A program made the position numbers and the translations under genes. The notes under the pieces are model-generated. The model saw only the letters and a list, made by a program, of their open reading frames with translations, did not search any database and was not told where the DNA came from. Of a stretch of 32,362 nt of DNA, positions 1-9,889 are shown piece after piece. Each line of letters begins with the position of its first letter. Positions within the stretch are counted from its first letter, which is position 1. This DNA comes from a virus. The stretch spans positions 1-32,362 of the IMG/VR virus record IMGVR_UViG_3300026094_000019; one strand, written 5' to 3'.

Positions 1-2048
1 TCTTTGCCAAAGTCATAGACGACCAAACATTTGAAGTCTACTCTCGCTATGACCTAGATCCCGCATTTAAAGTTCTGTTTACGTCTAGTCAGTCAGGCAC
101 TCATATCTTGCGCAAACGAGTAGTAACTCTGTCTGCAAACAGACTAATACTTGAAAATCACGGATTTGTTCCAGGCGATCCTGTAAGACTGTTCGGTAAC
201 GATCTGCCAGGTGGTCTAACCTCAGGTAATTTCTATTACACAGGAGCGCTTACAGAAAACTCATTCACACTGCATACTGGACAAGCAGCAGCAGAAGCCA
301 GCATAAACGGTGTTATAGATTCGGCGGTGCAGTTAACAACTAGTACAGGAACAGGCACTGCAGAATTAACCATACAAAATGTAGAAATTTCAGGCACAGT
401 CAATACTTCTAGTCAAAATCCGGACAACTACAGTTCTCTGTCGGGCACAAACATTGATGCAGATAATATAATCAGCGGAATAATCTCGCCCAGCAGACTA
501 GCAAGTGGCGCTGCAAATTCTGACACATTCCTTAGAGGAGATTCAGTTTGGACCGAAGCCGTTACGACACTGAGAGTGAATTCAGGAAGTGCTCTAAACC
601 TTGTAGGCGACTCCAAAACAGAAGGTGCAGACACTCTGTATTATGGTGATATAAGAATAGATATTCTGCCAGCCAGTGACGACAATGGCGGTCCGGATTA
701 CACTAACCTTGGCGTTAGCGCATTTAACAAGAGTCAGTTTACTGTGTCACCACAAGGCGAAGTTGATATTACTTCAACAGCAGACGGCGGCACATTGGAT
801 GCTGCAACACTAGGCGGAAATCCTGCTTCTTTCTTTGTAAATCCGGAAAACCTAAACAGAGCCATACCAATCAACAAAGGTGGCACAAACCTGCAGAATT
901 ATACTGCTGGTGACATCATCTATGCTGCTGCAGATCTCAGCACAAACACAGACACTCTAAGTAGATTGCCTATAGGTGCAGACAATACCATTCTTACAGC
1001 AGTAGGCGGCGAGCCTTTTTGGTCTAACGAAATTACTATAAATGATATCAATATAACAGGCGACCTAAATGCAGGAGATGTTCTTTATGTTGATACTGTA
1101 GAAAATGCTGTAGGCATAAACGAACCCACACCTTCTGTGTCGCTTGATATCGCAGGCACAGATGCAATCAAAGTGCCTGTAGGTACTAACCAAGAAAGAC
1201 CTGTAGGCGAAAACGGATATGTAAGATACAACACAGATTCTTCTAGTTTCGAAGGGTATGCCAGCGGCGCTTGGAGTTCACTAGGCGGTGTTAAGGATGT
1301 TGACCAAGATACATTTATTCAAGCAGAAAGCACTCCGGGAGCAGACGAAGACATCTTGTCTTTCTTCAATGCAGGCGCTCTTACTACAAGCCTGACAGCA
1401 GATGGATTTACGGTACTAGATGTAGACGACATTAACATTAACGACAATATCATCGGTATTACTACCACAGATACTGATCTTGTTGTTGAAGCCAACGGCA
1501 CAGGCGTTGTGTCAGTCAATTCCGACAGTATTATCACAGGAACACTAGGCGTACAAGATGCTGCAATATTAGACAGTGCGCTCACAGTCAATGATACACA
1601 ACTAGCCGCAGGCGACTTTACTGTCAAAGGCGAAACTGCTACTCATCTAATCTTTGCAGACGCAGATCTAGAAAGAGTCGGCATACTAACAGACAGTCCT
1701 AAAACTGCACTGCAGATCAAAGACTTTGGTCTAGATTCGGAAACTGTGAGTTTTGCCAGCAATTCACCAGAAATAATTGCTACGTTTGACGTTGCAGAGT
1801 TTAGAACTGCTAAACTGGTGATACAGATCACAAACACAGAAACTGATCAATATCAAAGCCAAGAAATACTGTTGGTACACGACGGTGTTAATGTAGACTT
1901 TGTGGAATACGGCATTGTGTTTACTTCGCCTAGCAGTCTTGCAACTTTTGATGCAGAAATAGTTTCAGGAGAAGTACAACTGCAGGCCATAGCAGCAACT
2001 CAGGATCCTACCACTTACAAGGTAGTGAAAACACTGATAACCAACTAG
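1..2048 (+). CDS. Tail-fibre-like structural protein, 5' end outside window
   Basis: The reading frame is open to the left edge (first full codon at 3), so the gene starts upstream. The TTG at 108 is only an internal codon, because in-frame sequence before it already reads as ordinary protein (FAKVIDDQTFEVYSRYDLD). About 682 residues are visible. The protein is rich in T, S, N, D and G, without signal peptide or membrane segment. Fibre-type motifs are present: LGGNPASFF, then GGTN..Y.AGDI.YA leading to LPIGADNTIL, near 810-1010, and a VPVGT..ERP..ENGYVRYNT module near 1170-1230, also found in downstream fibres. The last ~100 residues form a separate beta-rich domain containing LLVHDGVNVDFVEYG, which I remember from marine T4-like phage fibres. 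A virion tail-fibre or baseplate-attached role is inferred from composition and neighbours; the exact role is unknown. Confidence 0.7.
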   Translation, partial: FAKVIDDQTFEVYSRYDLDPAFKVLFTSSQSGTHILRKRVVTLSANRLILENHGFVPGDPVRLFGNDLPGGLTSGNFYYTGALTENSFTLHTGQAAAEASINGVIDSAVQLTTSTGTGTAELTIQNVEISGTVNTSSQNPDNYSSLSGTNIDADNIISGIISPSRLASGAANSDTFLRGDSVWTEAVTTLRVNSGSALNLVGDSKTEGADTLYYGDIRIDILPASDDNGGPDYTNLGVSAFNKSQFTVSPQGEVDITSTADGGTLDAATLGGNPASFFVNPENLNRAIPINKGGTNLQNYTAGDIIYAAADLSTNTDTLSRLPIGADNTILTAVGGEPFWSNEITINDINITGDLNAGDVLYVDTVENAVGINEPTPSVSLDIAGTDAIKVPVGTNQERPVGENGYVRYNTDSSSFEGYASGAWSSLGGVKDVDQDTFIQAESTPGADEDILSFFNAGALTTSLTADGFTVLDVDDININDNIIGITTTDTDLVVEANGTGVVSVNSDSIITGTLGVQDAAILDSALTVNDTQLAAGDFTVKGETATHLIFADADLERVGILTDSPKTALQIKDFGLDSETVSFASNSPEIIATFDVAEFRTAKLVIQITNTETDQYQSQEILLVHDGVNVDFVEYGIVFTSPSSLATFDAEIVSGEVQLQAIAATQDPTTYKVVKTLITN

Positions 2049-2050
2049 AG

Positions 2051-2058
2051 GATAAATA
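2051..2058 (+). promoter_or_regulatory. T4-late-type promoter octamer (GATAAATA), putative
   Basis: GATAAATA differs at one base from the T4 late consensus TATAAATA. It lies just past a stop codon (2046-2048) and 37 bases before the next start (2096). The T4 late promoter needs only this -10-like box, so it could serve the fibre genes that follow. Similar octamers also occur inside coding sequence, so position is the main support. Confidence 0.45.
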
Positions 2059-2095
2059 CTCTACAACCAGAGCCAGTTTGGGGAAAGGGAACTAA

Positions 2096-3535
2096 ATGGC
2101 AACAAAAGACTTCAAAGTCCGCAATGGCCTCATTGTGGGCCAAGACGATTTCACAATCGACGTTTCAACGGACACTGCTGATTTTGCCAGCGGTTACACA
2201 GTAAACATTGGCACCAATCGTGTTCTCAAACAGTCAGACAATGTTTCTGAACTGGTCAATGACGCTGCCTATATAGATCTCACTGCTCTGTCAGGCGGCA
2301 CTGGTGTGACTTATAATAGCACAACTGGTGAAATTTCAATAGGACAGTCCGTTGCCACCACAGACGACGTCTCTTTCAATCAAATAACTGCATCCAGCAA
2401 ACTGGTATCAGACACTCTAGAAAGTCAAGGCACAACAGTCACAGTAAACGACAACCTGTCAGTTTCAGGCAATTTCACTGTAACAGGCACAGAAACAGAA
2501 TTACAGAGTGATTTAGTCAGTCTATACGGCAACCTTTTAGTGCTGAACAGCAACACAACCGGCGCTCCCGGTCAGAGTGCAGAAATACAGGTTGAACGCG
2601 GCGACAGTGAAAACGTCTCTGTACGCTGGAACGAAACCACTGACAGATGGCAGTTCACTAACGATGGCACTAACTTTTTTGATCTTGCAACTGAAATATC
2701 TGATCTCAACAACGACAGTGCATATATCACTCTAGAGGACCTGTCTAGTACTGGTGATATCTCGTACGACAACACCACAGGTGAAATATCATTCAACAAC
2801 TCTACAGGATTTATAACAGATCCCGGTGTGTCAGATCTTTCAGGCACAGTAGACGAAATCGATATTGATCAAAGCACAGGTTCTGTGAAAATTGGACTTC
2901 CTAACAATGTAGTCATACAGGGAAACCTAACAGTAAAAGGCACCACTACCACAATCGAATCCAACACACTCAGTGTTGGCGACAACCTGGTTGTTTTAAA
3001 CAATGACGTCACAGGTGCTCCCACTGAAAATGCAGGCATTGAAGTTGAAAGAGGCACAGAATTCAATGTGTTTGTGCGTTACAATGAGTCCAGTGATAGA
3101 TGGCAGTTTACCAATGACGGTTTTACATTTATCGATCTGCCCACACAGGTTTCAGACCTTATCAATGATGCTGATTATGCAAGCACCTTACAGGAGGTTG
3201 CTGATAACGGTAATGTGTCCACAACTTCTATCAGAGTAGACAACATTAATCTTGAAAACAACACAGTTTCTAATGCAGGATCAAACACTGATTTATCCTT
3301 GCAAGCGAATACAGAGGTTATTAAAATTGAAGGCGGAGGCGCATTGGTTCTACCAACAGGTAACGATACTAACAGACCACAGGGTCAAATTGGCATGATT
3401 CGTTACAATACCCTGTCAGCAGAAATAGAAATTTTCAATGGCACAAGTTGGGTAAGTATAGTAGAGAACATAGACGTAGCAACAATATCAGATGTGGAAG
3501 ATCTGTCTTTTGAAGCAGCACTAATATTTGGATAA
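2096..3535 (+). CDS. Tail fibre protein with duplicated internal domain
   Basis: 479 aa, starting MATKDFKVRNGLIVG, an N-terminus typical of marine T4-like phage fibres. The ATG has a purine-rich AAAGGGA upstream. Two copies of a ~155-residue unit can be aligned, starting near residues 115 and 270. Each has a GN.TV.GT beta stretch, then NLLVLN or NLVVLN, TGAP, an EVERG or QVERG element, RWQFTNDG and a D..T..SDL.NDA.Y end. Near the C-terminus is the LPTGNDTNRPQGQIGMIRYN module shared with neighbouring fibres. No enzymatic motif is seen. It is probably a trimeric fibre or fibre connector in the virion. It lies four bases before the next gene and is probably cotranscribed with it. Confidence 0.72.
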   Translation: MATKDFKVRNGLIVGQDDFTIDVSTDTADFASGYTVNIGTNRVLKQSDNVSELVNDAAYIDLTALSGGTGVTYNSTTGEISIGQSVATTDDVSFNQITASSKLVSDTLESQGTTVTVNDNLSVSGNFTVTGTETELQSDLVSLYGNLLVLNSNTTGAPGQSAEIQVERGDSENVSVRWNETTDRWQFTNDGTNFFDLATEISDLNNDSAYITLEDLSSTGDISYDNTTGEISFNNSTGFITDPGVSDLSGTVDEIDIDQSTGSVKIGLPNNVVIQGNLTVKGTTTTIESNTLSVGDNLVVLNNDVTGAPTENAGIEVERGTEFNVFVRYNESSDRWQFTNDGFTFIDLPTQVSDLINDADYASTLQEVADNGNVSTTSIRVDNINLENNTVSNAGSNTDLSLQANTEVIKIEGGGALVLPTGNDTNRPQGQIGMIRYNTLSAEIEIFNGTSWVSIVENIDVATISDVEDLSFEAALIFG

Positions 3536-3538
3536 AAA

Positions 3539-3868
3539 ATGGCAGTAAATCTAAGAAATAGAGTAATTAAAGATATAGGCACCGTGCCGCAAACAATTCT
3601 TGCAACGGGTCCAACTGACAAAGTTACTGTCATAGGATTAAGCATTACTAATCTGATTCAATCATTTGTATATGTTGATATTCTTTTGAGAGACGATTCA
3701 TCAGTTACAGGATTTTATTTGAAAGAAACACTGGTTGCAGCAAACACCAGTTTGAGAGCAGTTAATCAAGGCGAGAAATTAGTGTTAGCTCCTAATAATG
3801 AGCTTCTTGTAGTTTCTAATACTACAGATTCAGTTGATGTAATCTGCTCGTTTGCGGAGATTGTATAA
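3539..3868 (+). CDS. Small conserved virion-type protein
   Basis: 109 aa with alternating hydrophobic and polar residues suggesting an all-beta fold; no signal peptide, membrane segment or catalytic motif. The N-terminus MAVNLRNRVIKDIGTVP and the stretch NTSLRAVNQGEKLVLAPNNE resemble small proteins I remember between fibre genes of marine T4-like phages. Its pattern (hydrophobic strands, a polar loop, a short glycine/asparagine turn, C-terminal SVDVICSFAEI) resembles the 106-aa protein at 17276 in size and layout, but not clearly in sequence. The stop overlaps the next ATG by one base (TAATG), so translation is probably coupled. A minor structural or fibre-adapter role is inferred from position only. 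Confidence 0.6.
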   Translation: MAVNLRNRVIKDIGTVPQTILATGPTDKVTVIGLSITNLIQSFVYVDILLRDDSSVTGFYLKETLVAANTSLRAVNQGEKLVLAPNNELLVVSNTTDSVDVICSFAEIV

Positions 3869-4308
3869 TGACATATTTTGTAGGCGGATCACCACAAGAC
3901 ATACTAGGAGGACTTGCTAAAAAGTATCTTTATGGTTTAAGAAGAAACGACGACGGCGAATTATTTCTTATAAGAATTGACCAACTTGACGGCGGCGCTG
4001 ATAACTCTATTGTAATCAACGAACAAGGCACAAGTGTGGAAAATTTTCCTGATTTCGAAGAAGGAATTAATTTTCTTGACGGAATCGATGTTGACCATAA
4101 TCAAGTTTATCCCAACCTTCGTTATCCGCAGTTGAAATGGGATTCGCGTTCACTGACTTTTTATGTAGAAGAAGGCACAGGACAATTTGTGCAGAGAGTT
4201 TCAGAAGACTACAATTATCCTGAAGGGATATCAACTCCGGGGTACGGCGAAGGCAAAGAATCACAAGTATTGTCTAACACAGATTTCACAGACGCAGCGA
4301 GAGAATAA
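3868..4308 (+). CDS. Hypothetical protein in the fibre operon
   Basis: 146 aa, not recognised. The ATG shares its A with the previous stop codon, and a GGAG lies at about 3856-3859, supporting this start. The protein is acidic and contains a hydrophilic segment with LDGIDVDHNQVYPNLRYPQL and RSLTFYVEEGTG, suggesting strands joined by loops; the C-terminal 30 residues are polar and probably flexible. There are no Cys pairs, membrane segments or known motifs. It sits three bases before the 1850-aa gene, so it is likely made with it and may be an accessory or adapter for that protein; this is inference from position. Confidence 0.55.
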   Translation: MTYFVGGSPQDILGGLAKKYLYGLRRNDDGELFLIRIDQLDGGADNSIVINEQGTSVENFPDFEEGINFLDGIDVDHNQVYPNLRYPQLKWDSRSLTFYVEEGTGQFVQRVSEDYNYPEGISTPGYGEGKESQVLSNTDFTDAARE

Positions 4309-4311
4309 AAA

Positions 4312-7300
4312 ATGAGCGAATTTAAAACAGGCAGACTAAGCTACAATTTTGTAGGTGAATGGAGTGCAGGAACTGAATATATCAGAGACGATGTTGTAAG
4401 TCTCAATGGTAAAAGTTACGTCTGTCTTATAGGTCATACCGCAGATGACGTTTTTGCAAACGATTTGAATAACATTCTGCCTGATTCAGATCCACCGCAA
4501 CCACAGCCGCGCTGGGTCTTAATGACCAAAGGACAAAGTTTTTTAGGAGACTGGCAAACTGGTCAACAATATAACGTAGGTGAGATTGTATATTACAAGG
4601 GATCTGTTTGGATTTGTGAAGTTGCTCATGTTTCAGATATCTTTTCGGACGAAAGAAATAATTGGGGATTTGTAGCACAACACATTGAATATCTAAACGA
4701 TTGGACGTCAAATGAAGATTATGTAAATGGTTCTGTTGTAAAATACAACGGTGTTATATATCGTTGTGAAATTTCTCACACTTCAAGAACACTACTAGAA
4801 GAAGATGCACTAAATTGGAGCGTGTTTTATAACGGGATAGATTATAGAGGTGACTGGGAACCTGAAATTCAATATCGTACAAACGATCTTGTAAAATACG
4901 GAGCCAGTATATATAGATGTCTTGAAACACATACTTCGCAAGAAACAGTTACTCATGAAAATATCGGAAACGACGAAGTTCATCATCAATTAGGATTTGA
5001 CAGTGGCAAATTTCAGATTGAATTTCCTGGTTTTCAATACGATTCTGAATGGGATTCTCAAACAGAATATCAACAAGGCGATGTGGTTAGGTACGGCGGC
5101 GTTCTTTGGATTGCTGTCAGACAAAATAAAGACTCAGATCCTTTTCGTCTTCCAGAAGACTCTACTATCGATTGGATTGAATTTTCGTCGTCATTGAATT
5201 TTAAAGGAGAATGGTCTTTAACTGAAGAATATAGAAAAGGCGATGTTGTACAAAGAGGTGGACAAGTATATGAAGCAATTGCAGACGTTAATAGAAACGA
5301 AGGAGCAAGTGCTGTAAGCGGCGACGAGGACGATGACAAATGGAAATTGCTAATACCAGGATTGGTGTTTGCAGGCGAGTGGGACGCTGGAAACCTATAC
5401 AGTAAAGGGTCTATAGTTTATTTCCTTGGTACTGCATATCGCTGTAACTTTGAACATATTTCTGACAATACGAATTTTCCAGGCGATAATGCAAATGATG
5501 TAGATTACTGGGATATTGTCATACAAGCTGGACAACCCGGGGGATTACAAGAGAAAGGTGATTTGTTAAGTTATGGTCTTAACCGGACTATAGTAGGCGA
5601 CGGTAGCTCAGAAGGTGCAATTGATATACCAATTGGCGAGAATGAACAATTTCTTTCTACGTCAGAAGCATTAGAAGTATTCTGGCGTCACAGAGACAAG
5701 CAAATAGATCAAATCTTTGTTGCAAATACCGGAATAGACGACGCCGGACTTGATCGAGATAGAGGTCTAGTACCTGACAGACCATTTCGCACTATTAGAT
5801 ATGCTGCAGAATATGTGGAAGATAATTTCTTCCCAACAGAATTAGTTAAGATATTTGTTGCTACCGGCGACTATGAAGAAATTGCACCTATAACTGTCCC
5901 CCAAGGCACTGTAATTATGGGTGACGAGTTGCGTTCAACCACTGTTAGACCAGCAAAACCGCTTGACGAATATCAAGATGATTATCAATATGTGAACTAT
6001 TATCTATCTGAACTATCAAAATTTATTAATGAAGTTTTATCAAATGAAAAAATAGAACCGACACCGGGGAACGACGAGCCTCAGTTGTTAGAAACTACTA
6101 CCACCGACGTAGACGGAACAAATGCAATTTTAAATCTAGTAGATATTTATAGACAATATATAGATGCTACGCTTAACAATATAGACAATGTTCCCCAAAT
6201 GACCGGCAGCAATGAACTCAATACCAACGGCAATATAAGTGCAGCCGGACAAGCACTTTTAGAAAATACAAGATTTATTGAGACCGAACTATGGGCGCGA
6301 GTTCGACAGCGATACGACACTGTAGACTTTGATAGATTACGAGTGCGAAATGATGTTTTTGCTCTTGTAAGAGGAGTTGCAAGAGACCTAAAGTATTCGG
6401 GAAATTATGCAACCATTGTTGCTGCACAAAGATACGTGAATGCCGTGCAAGGCTCAACTACAAAAGATTTATTTTTAGTTAGAGATACCACCGGCATAAG
6501 GCAGATGACCACTAGAGGTGCAGAAGGCACATTAGATGATCCTGCTGAAGGAAAAAGATATCGCTCAGTAACCGGCGGAAGTTTTGTTGCTCTCGATCCA
6601 GGCTGGGGCCCTGCCGACGAAAGAACCTGGATTAAAAATCGCTCACCTTATATTCAAGGTGTGACTACAATCGGCACAGGCTGTGTAGGCAAACGCATTG
6701 ATGGCAGTTTGCATAACGGCGGTAACCGTTCAATGGTTTCCAATGATTTCACGCAGGTATTATCCGATGGCGTTGGAGTATGGGTGTCAGATGGAGGCAG
6801 AACAGAACTAGTGTCGGTGTTTACCTATTATTGCGCAGTAGGATACCTAGCAGAAACAGGCGGCACTATTAGAGCAACAAACGGCAACAATTCTTATGGT
6901 AGGTTTGGCTCTGTTGCAAACGGCAATGACCCTACTGAAACTCCGCAAAACATAACAGTGTTTAATAGAAATAACGAAGCACAAGTCAAAGATGCATTTG
7001 CCGGCGGCAACTTAGACGAAATACTTGTTTTTCAATATACCAATGCAGGCGAGCAGTATAGTTCTGCAACTGCCTTAATAGAAGGCGCCGGCACTTTTGC
7101 CAGTGCAGAATATTCAGATTTTCGAGATGGTGCATTATTTGAGGCAAGAATAATTAATACTACAGGATCTGGCCAGGCCGGTGGATCAGGATATCTTGTA
7201 AGACAAGGTTTTACACAGGCAGTAAATGATGCTTCGTCGACAGTAAAATTATCAAGTTCGGACAGTACAGTAGATGATACTTTGTACGAAGGCGCAAGAA

Positions 7301-9864
7301 TTATTATAATTGCAGGTCCAGGAACTGGACAGTATGGATATATAAGTTCTTACGATTCTCCTACCAAAGAGACAGTAGTTCGAAGAGAAAGCGATAGTGA
7401 ATTAGGGTGGGATCATGTTATCTCGGGCACACCATTAATAGAAAGTTTTGATACTACTTCGCAGTATAGAATTGAACCGAGAATAGAAACAAATCATCCA
7501 GGCTTTACGTTTGAGACCGGATCTTTTCCTGAATCAAGTGAAATACGTGCCTTTAGGTTCGGAACAACCACTGCAATTTTTGAAAATATATCTATTGGCG
7601 AAGGCAGCGAAACCACGGAAGGTATTCCGTTAATATCAGCAGAATTCACTGTTACGCGAAGGGGCCTTACATACGAACTTGAAATAACAGAAATAGGCGC
7701 GGGTTATGCAATAGGAGATACATTTACTATATTAGGCAATGATCTTGACGGAGTTTCTCCTGATAATGATATTACAGTAAGGATTACAGAAGTCACCGAC
7801 GATTCTACAAATTCAATAGTCGACTTCACAACAGATGGTACAGGAAGAGGCGGAAGATTTGTTGCAATATCTAATGACACTGCTTATTACAGCGACGACG
7901 GTGATACATGGAACATATCGTCTTTGCCGTTCACTGGTAATAACTTCAGTGATCTTGTCGCAGGTGGCGATCAATTTATAGCAGTTGCAGAAGGAGAAGA
8001 TCGGGTTGCACGAAGTCCTGACGGAGAAACTTGGCAAATCGAAACTCTTGTCAGCCGAGAAAATTGGATATCAGGAATTTATGGTGACAACAAATTTGTT
8101 CTTGTTTCTAACAATTCAAATTTCGTACAGTATTCAGAAGACGGAATAACCTGGCAAGAAACTGCCATACCCGAAGATACTGTGAGTGATTCTACAGGAG
8201 ATTCTACTGTAAGTTCATACACAGATATTGTTTACGGCAAAGGACAATTTGTAGCAGTTTCTACGTCAGACAGAGCCACAGCCGTTTCAGAGGATGGTGT
8301 GACTTGGACCCGCAATAATGAAGCCATAGTTGATCGAGGCAGTGAGTATTTTTATGATTTTGTAGGTCTGCAGTACGGCGACAACAGATACCTTGCTGTC
8401 AGTTCTGACGGTGTTGTTGTATACAGTTTTGATGCGTTAACCTGGTACGAAGGCACTAATTTAGACCTTGCACCAGCGGAAGAGGTTATAGACATCAGAT
8501 ATTCTCAAGGAATATTCTTTGCAATATACGGTGAAACAGGCAGTTTTTTCAACACTGTTGCAACTACAGAAAACGGTTTATTATGGCGATACGAGACAAT
8601 AGACACGCAAGACTGGAGTGCAGCAGAGTACGGTTATGTTGGCAATACACATAAGTGGAAAGTGCTAGCAAATAACACCACTGTGCAAAACACAGTAAGA
8701 ACAGGAAAGCAGGCCCTATTAAGGGCAAATGTGCGCCAAGGACAATTTAGAAATATAATTATATGGGATCCAGGTTCAGGGTATACTGAAGAAACAAATG
8801 TAGAACCTATAATAACTGATTCTACATTCACAGTAGCAGTCGAAACCGAATCAAGATTGGGCGATGGTGTGTTGCCGCAGCCAGACTTTATCAACAGAGG
8901 CAGCGGTTACAGAACAGACACTTCCGACATTACTATTTCAGGAGACGGATTTGCAGATATTATTCCTGAGGATAATATTTTAGTAGTAGCCGGTGTAGAT
9001 CAAATTCCTGGCGTTGGCGCCCAAATTCGAATTGACGGAATACTAGCAGAAAACGAAGACGACAGTGAAGAAAGAGAACTATTTACTGCTGCAGATGTTA
9101 CTGATCTTGGCGACGACGGGTCAGGAAACGGAACTAGACTTGTTCGCTTCCAAATTAATCCTAGTTTAGAAAACGAATACAACCTTGAACACAATACTCC
9201 AGCAACTTTAAGGGTCAGATATTCGCAAGTACGTATTACAAATCACGATTTCCTTGACATTGGAACAGGTAACTTCATCGAAACTGGATATCCCGGAATA
9301 TATGCTGGAGGTAACTTCTTTACTGCATCTCCGGAAAACGAAGTGTTAGCAGAAAACGGCGGCAGAGTGTTTTATGTATCCACCGACCAAGATGGTAACT
9401 TTAGAGGAGGCGATTTATTTGCTGTTGATCAGGCCACTGGCGTTATCACTATATCAGCAGAATTTTTTGATCTAGGAGGACTGTCAGAACTTGCTTTAGG
9501 CGGAATAAGACTAGGTGGTTCAGGCACAGTTGTAAGGGAATTTTCAACCGACGAAACCTTTGCTGCAGATTCCGATAACGTTGTTCCTACGCAACAGGCA
9601 ATTGCTGAATTTTTAGCTTCTCGATTGAGTGTAGGCGGTCAAGACATTGAGACTAATAATTTGTTAGCAGGTCGAGTACAAGTTGGCGGAAGTGAAAATA
9701 TAATAGACAATGCAGCAGGCGAATATGTGCGAATTACAAGCGATACAGATTTCACCGGTGCTGACGAATTTGGAAATACCTCTCATGTAAGTGGCACTTA
9801 CGTAAGTCAGCAATTGTTTTTGGCATTTAATGATAATGCAATGCAGTCCGACAACATGCAGTGA
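4312..9864 (+). CDS. Giant virion adhesin with W/GD repeats, beta-helix and Asp-box propeller
   Basis: 1850 aa. Residues ~14-410 hold seven repeats of the form F.G.W....Y..GD.V.Y.G..Y.C...H, with their key Trp near residues 17, 80, 131, 182, 246, 300 and 356; they resemble CBM5/12-type carbohydrate-binding modules. Residues ~470-850 look like a right-handed beta-helix: PDRPFRTIRYAAEYV, then VPQGTVIMGDELRSTTVRP, and near 783 GVTTIGTGCVGKRIDGSLHN. Residues ~1180-1390 contain Asp-box-like units (YYSDDGDTW, RSPDGETW, YSEDGITW, VSEDGVTW), suggesting a beta-propeller. The last ~210 residues contain HDFLDIGTGNF, STDQDGNF and DNVVPTQQA, shared with the 2457-aa paralogue downstream. It is probably a tail-fibre or baseplate adhesin binding surface glycans. 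No sialidase active site was identified. The family is remembered from marine T4-like phages; the role is inferred. Confidence 0.75.
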   Translation: MSEFKTGRLSYNFVGEWSAGTEYIRDDVVSLNGKSYVCLIGHTADDVFANDLNNILPDSDPPQPQPRWVLMTKGQSFLGDWQTGQQYNVGEIVYYKGSVWICEVAHVSDIFSDERNNWGFVAQHIEYLNDWTSNEDYVNGSVVKYNGVIYRCEISHTSRTLLEEDALNWSVFYNGIDYRGDWEPEIQYRTNDLVKYGASIYRCLETHTSQETVTHENIGNDEVHHQLGFDSGKFQIEFPGFQYDSEWDSQTEYQQGDVVRYGGVLWIAVRQNKDSDPFRLPEDSTIDWIEFSSSLNFKGEWSLTEEYRKGDVVQRGGQVYEAIADVNRNEGASAVSGDEDDDKWKLLIPGLVFAGEWDAGNLYSKGSIVYFLGTAYRCNFEHISDNTNFPGDNANDVDYWDIVIQAGQPGGLQEKGDLLSYGLNRTIVGDGSSEGAIDIPIGENEQFLSTSEALEVFWRHRDKQIDQIFVANTGIDDAGLDRDRGLVPDRPFRTIRYAAEYVEDNFFPTELVKIFVATGDYEEIAPITVPQGTVIMGDELRSTTVRPAKPLDEYQDDYQYVNYYLSELSKFINEVLSNEKIEPTPGNDEPQLLETTTTDVDGTNAILNLVDIYRQYIDATLNNIDNVPQMTGSNELNTNGNISAAGQALLENTRFIETELWARVRQRYDTVDFDRLRVRNDVFALVRGVARDLKYSGNYATIVAAQRYVNAVQGSTTKDLFLVRDTTGIRQMTTRGAEGTLDDPAEGKRYRSVTGGSFVALDPGWGPADERTWIKNRSPYIQGVTTIGTGCVGKRIDGSLHNGGNRSMVSNDFTQVLSDGVGVWVSDGGRTELVSVFTYYCAVGYLAETGGTIRATNGNNSYGRFGSVANGNDPTETPQNITVFNRNNEAQVKDAFAGGNLDEILVFQYTNAGEQYSSATALIEGAGTFASAEYSDFRDGALFEARIINTTGSGQAGGSGYLVRQGFTQAVNDASSTVKLSSSDSTVDDTLYEGARIIIIAGPGTGQYGYISSYDSPTKETVVRRESDSELGWDHVISGTPLIESFDTTSQYRIEPRIETNHPGFTFETGSFPESSEIRAFRFGTTTAIFENISIGEGSETTEGIPLISAEFTVTRRGLTYELEITEIGAGYAIGDTFTILGNDLDGVSPDNDITVRITEVTDDSTNSIVDFTTDGTGRGGRFVAISNDTAYYSDDGDTWNISSLPFTGNNFSDLVAGGDQFIAVAEGEDRVARSPDGETWQIETLVSRENWISGIYGDNKFVLVSNNSNFVQYSEDGITWQETAIPEDTVSDSTGDSTVSSYTDIVYGKGQFVAVSTSDRATAVSEDGVTWTRNNEAIVDRGSEYFYDFVGLQYGDNRYLAVSSDGVVVYSFDALTWYEGTNLDLAPAEEVIDIRYSQGIFFAIYGETGSFFNTVATTENGLLWRYETIDTQDWSAAEYGYVGNTHKWKVLANNTTVQNTVRTGKQALLRANVRQGQFRNIIIWDPGSGYTEETNVEPIITDSTFTVAVETESRLGDGVLPQPDFINRGSGYRTDTSDITISGDGFADIIPEDNILVVAGVDQIPGVGAQIRIDGILAENEDDSEERELFTAADVTDLGDDGSGNGTRLVRFQINPSLENEYNLEHNTPATLRVRYSQVRITNHDFLDIGTGNFIETGYPGIYAGGNFFTASPENEVLAENGGRVFYVSTDQDGNFRGGDLFAVDQATGVITISAEFFDLGGLSELALGGIRLGGSGTVVREFSTDETFAADSDNVVPTQQAIAEFLASRLSVGGQDIETNNLLAGRVQVGGSENIIDNAAGEYVRITSDTDFTGADEFGNTSHVSGTYVSQQLFLAFNDNAMQSDNMQ

Positions 9865-9870
9865 TAAATA
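9863..9870 (+). promoter_or_regulatory. T4-late-type promoter octamer (GATAAATA), putative
   Basis: GATAAATA overlaps the stop codon of the 1850-aa gene and lies 19 bases before the ATG at 9890, which also has a CGGAG ribosome-binding site at 9878-9882. It is one mismatch from TATAAATA. The short intergenic position favours function, but it is unproven. Confidence 0.45.
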
Positions 9871-9889
9871 TAAGATACGGAGTATATAG

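Noticed and set aside
108-110. TTG as start of the leftmost fibre gene
   Set aside because: The frame upstream is open to the edge and reads as normal protein, so this is an internal codon.
7850-8470. Sialidase or neuraminidase activity of the Asp-box part
   Set aside because: Asp boxes mark a propeller fold but no arginine triad, Tyr/Glu or other sialidase catalytic set was identified.
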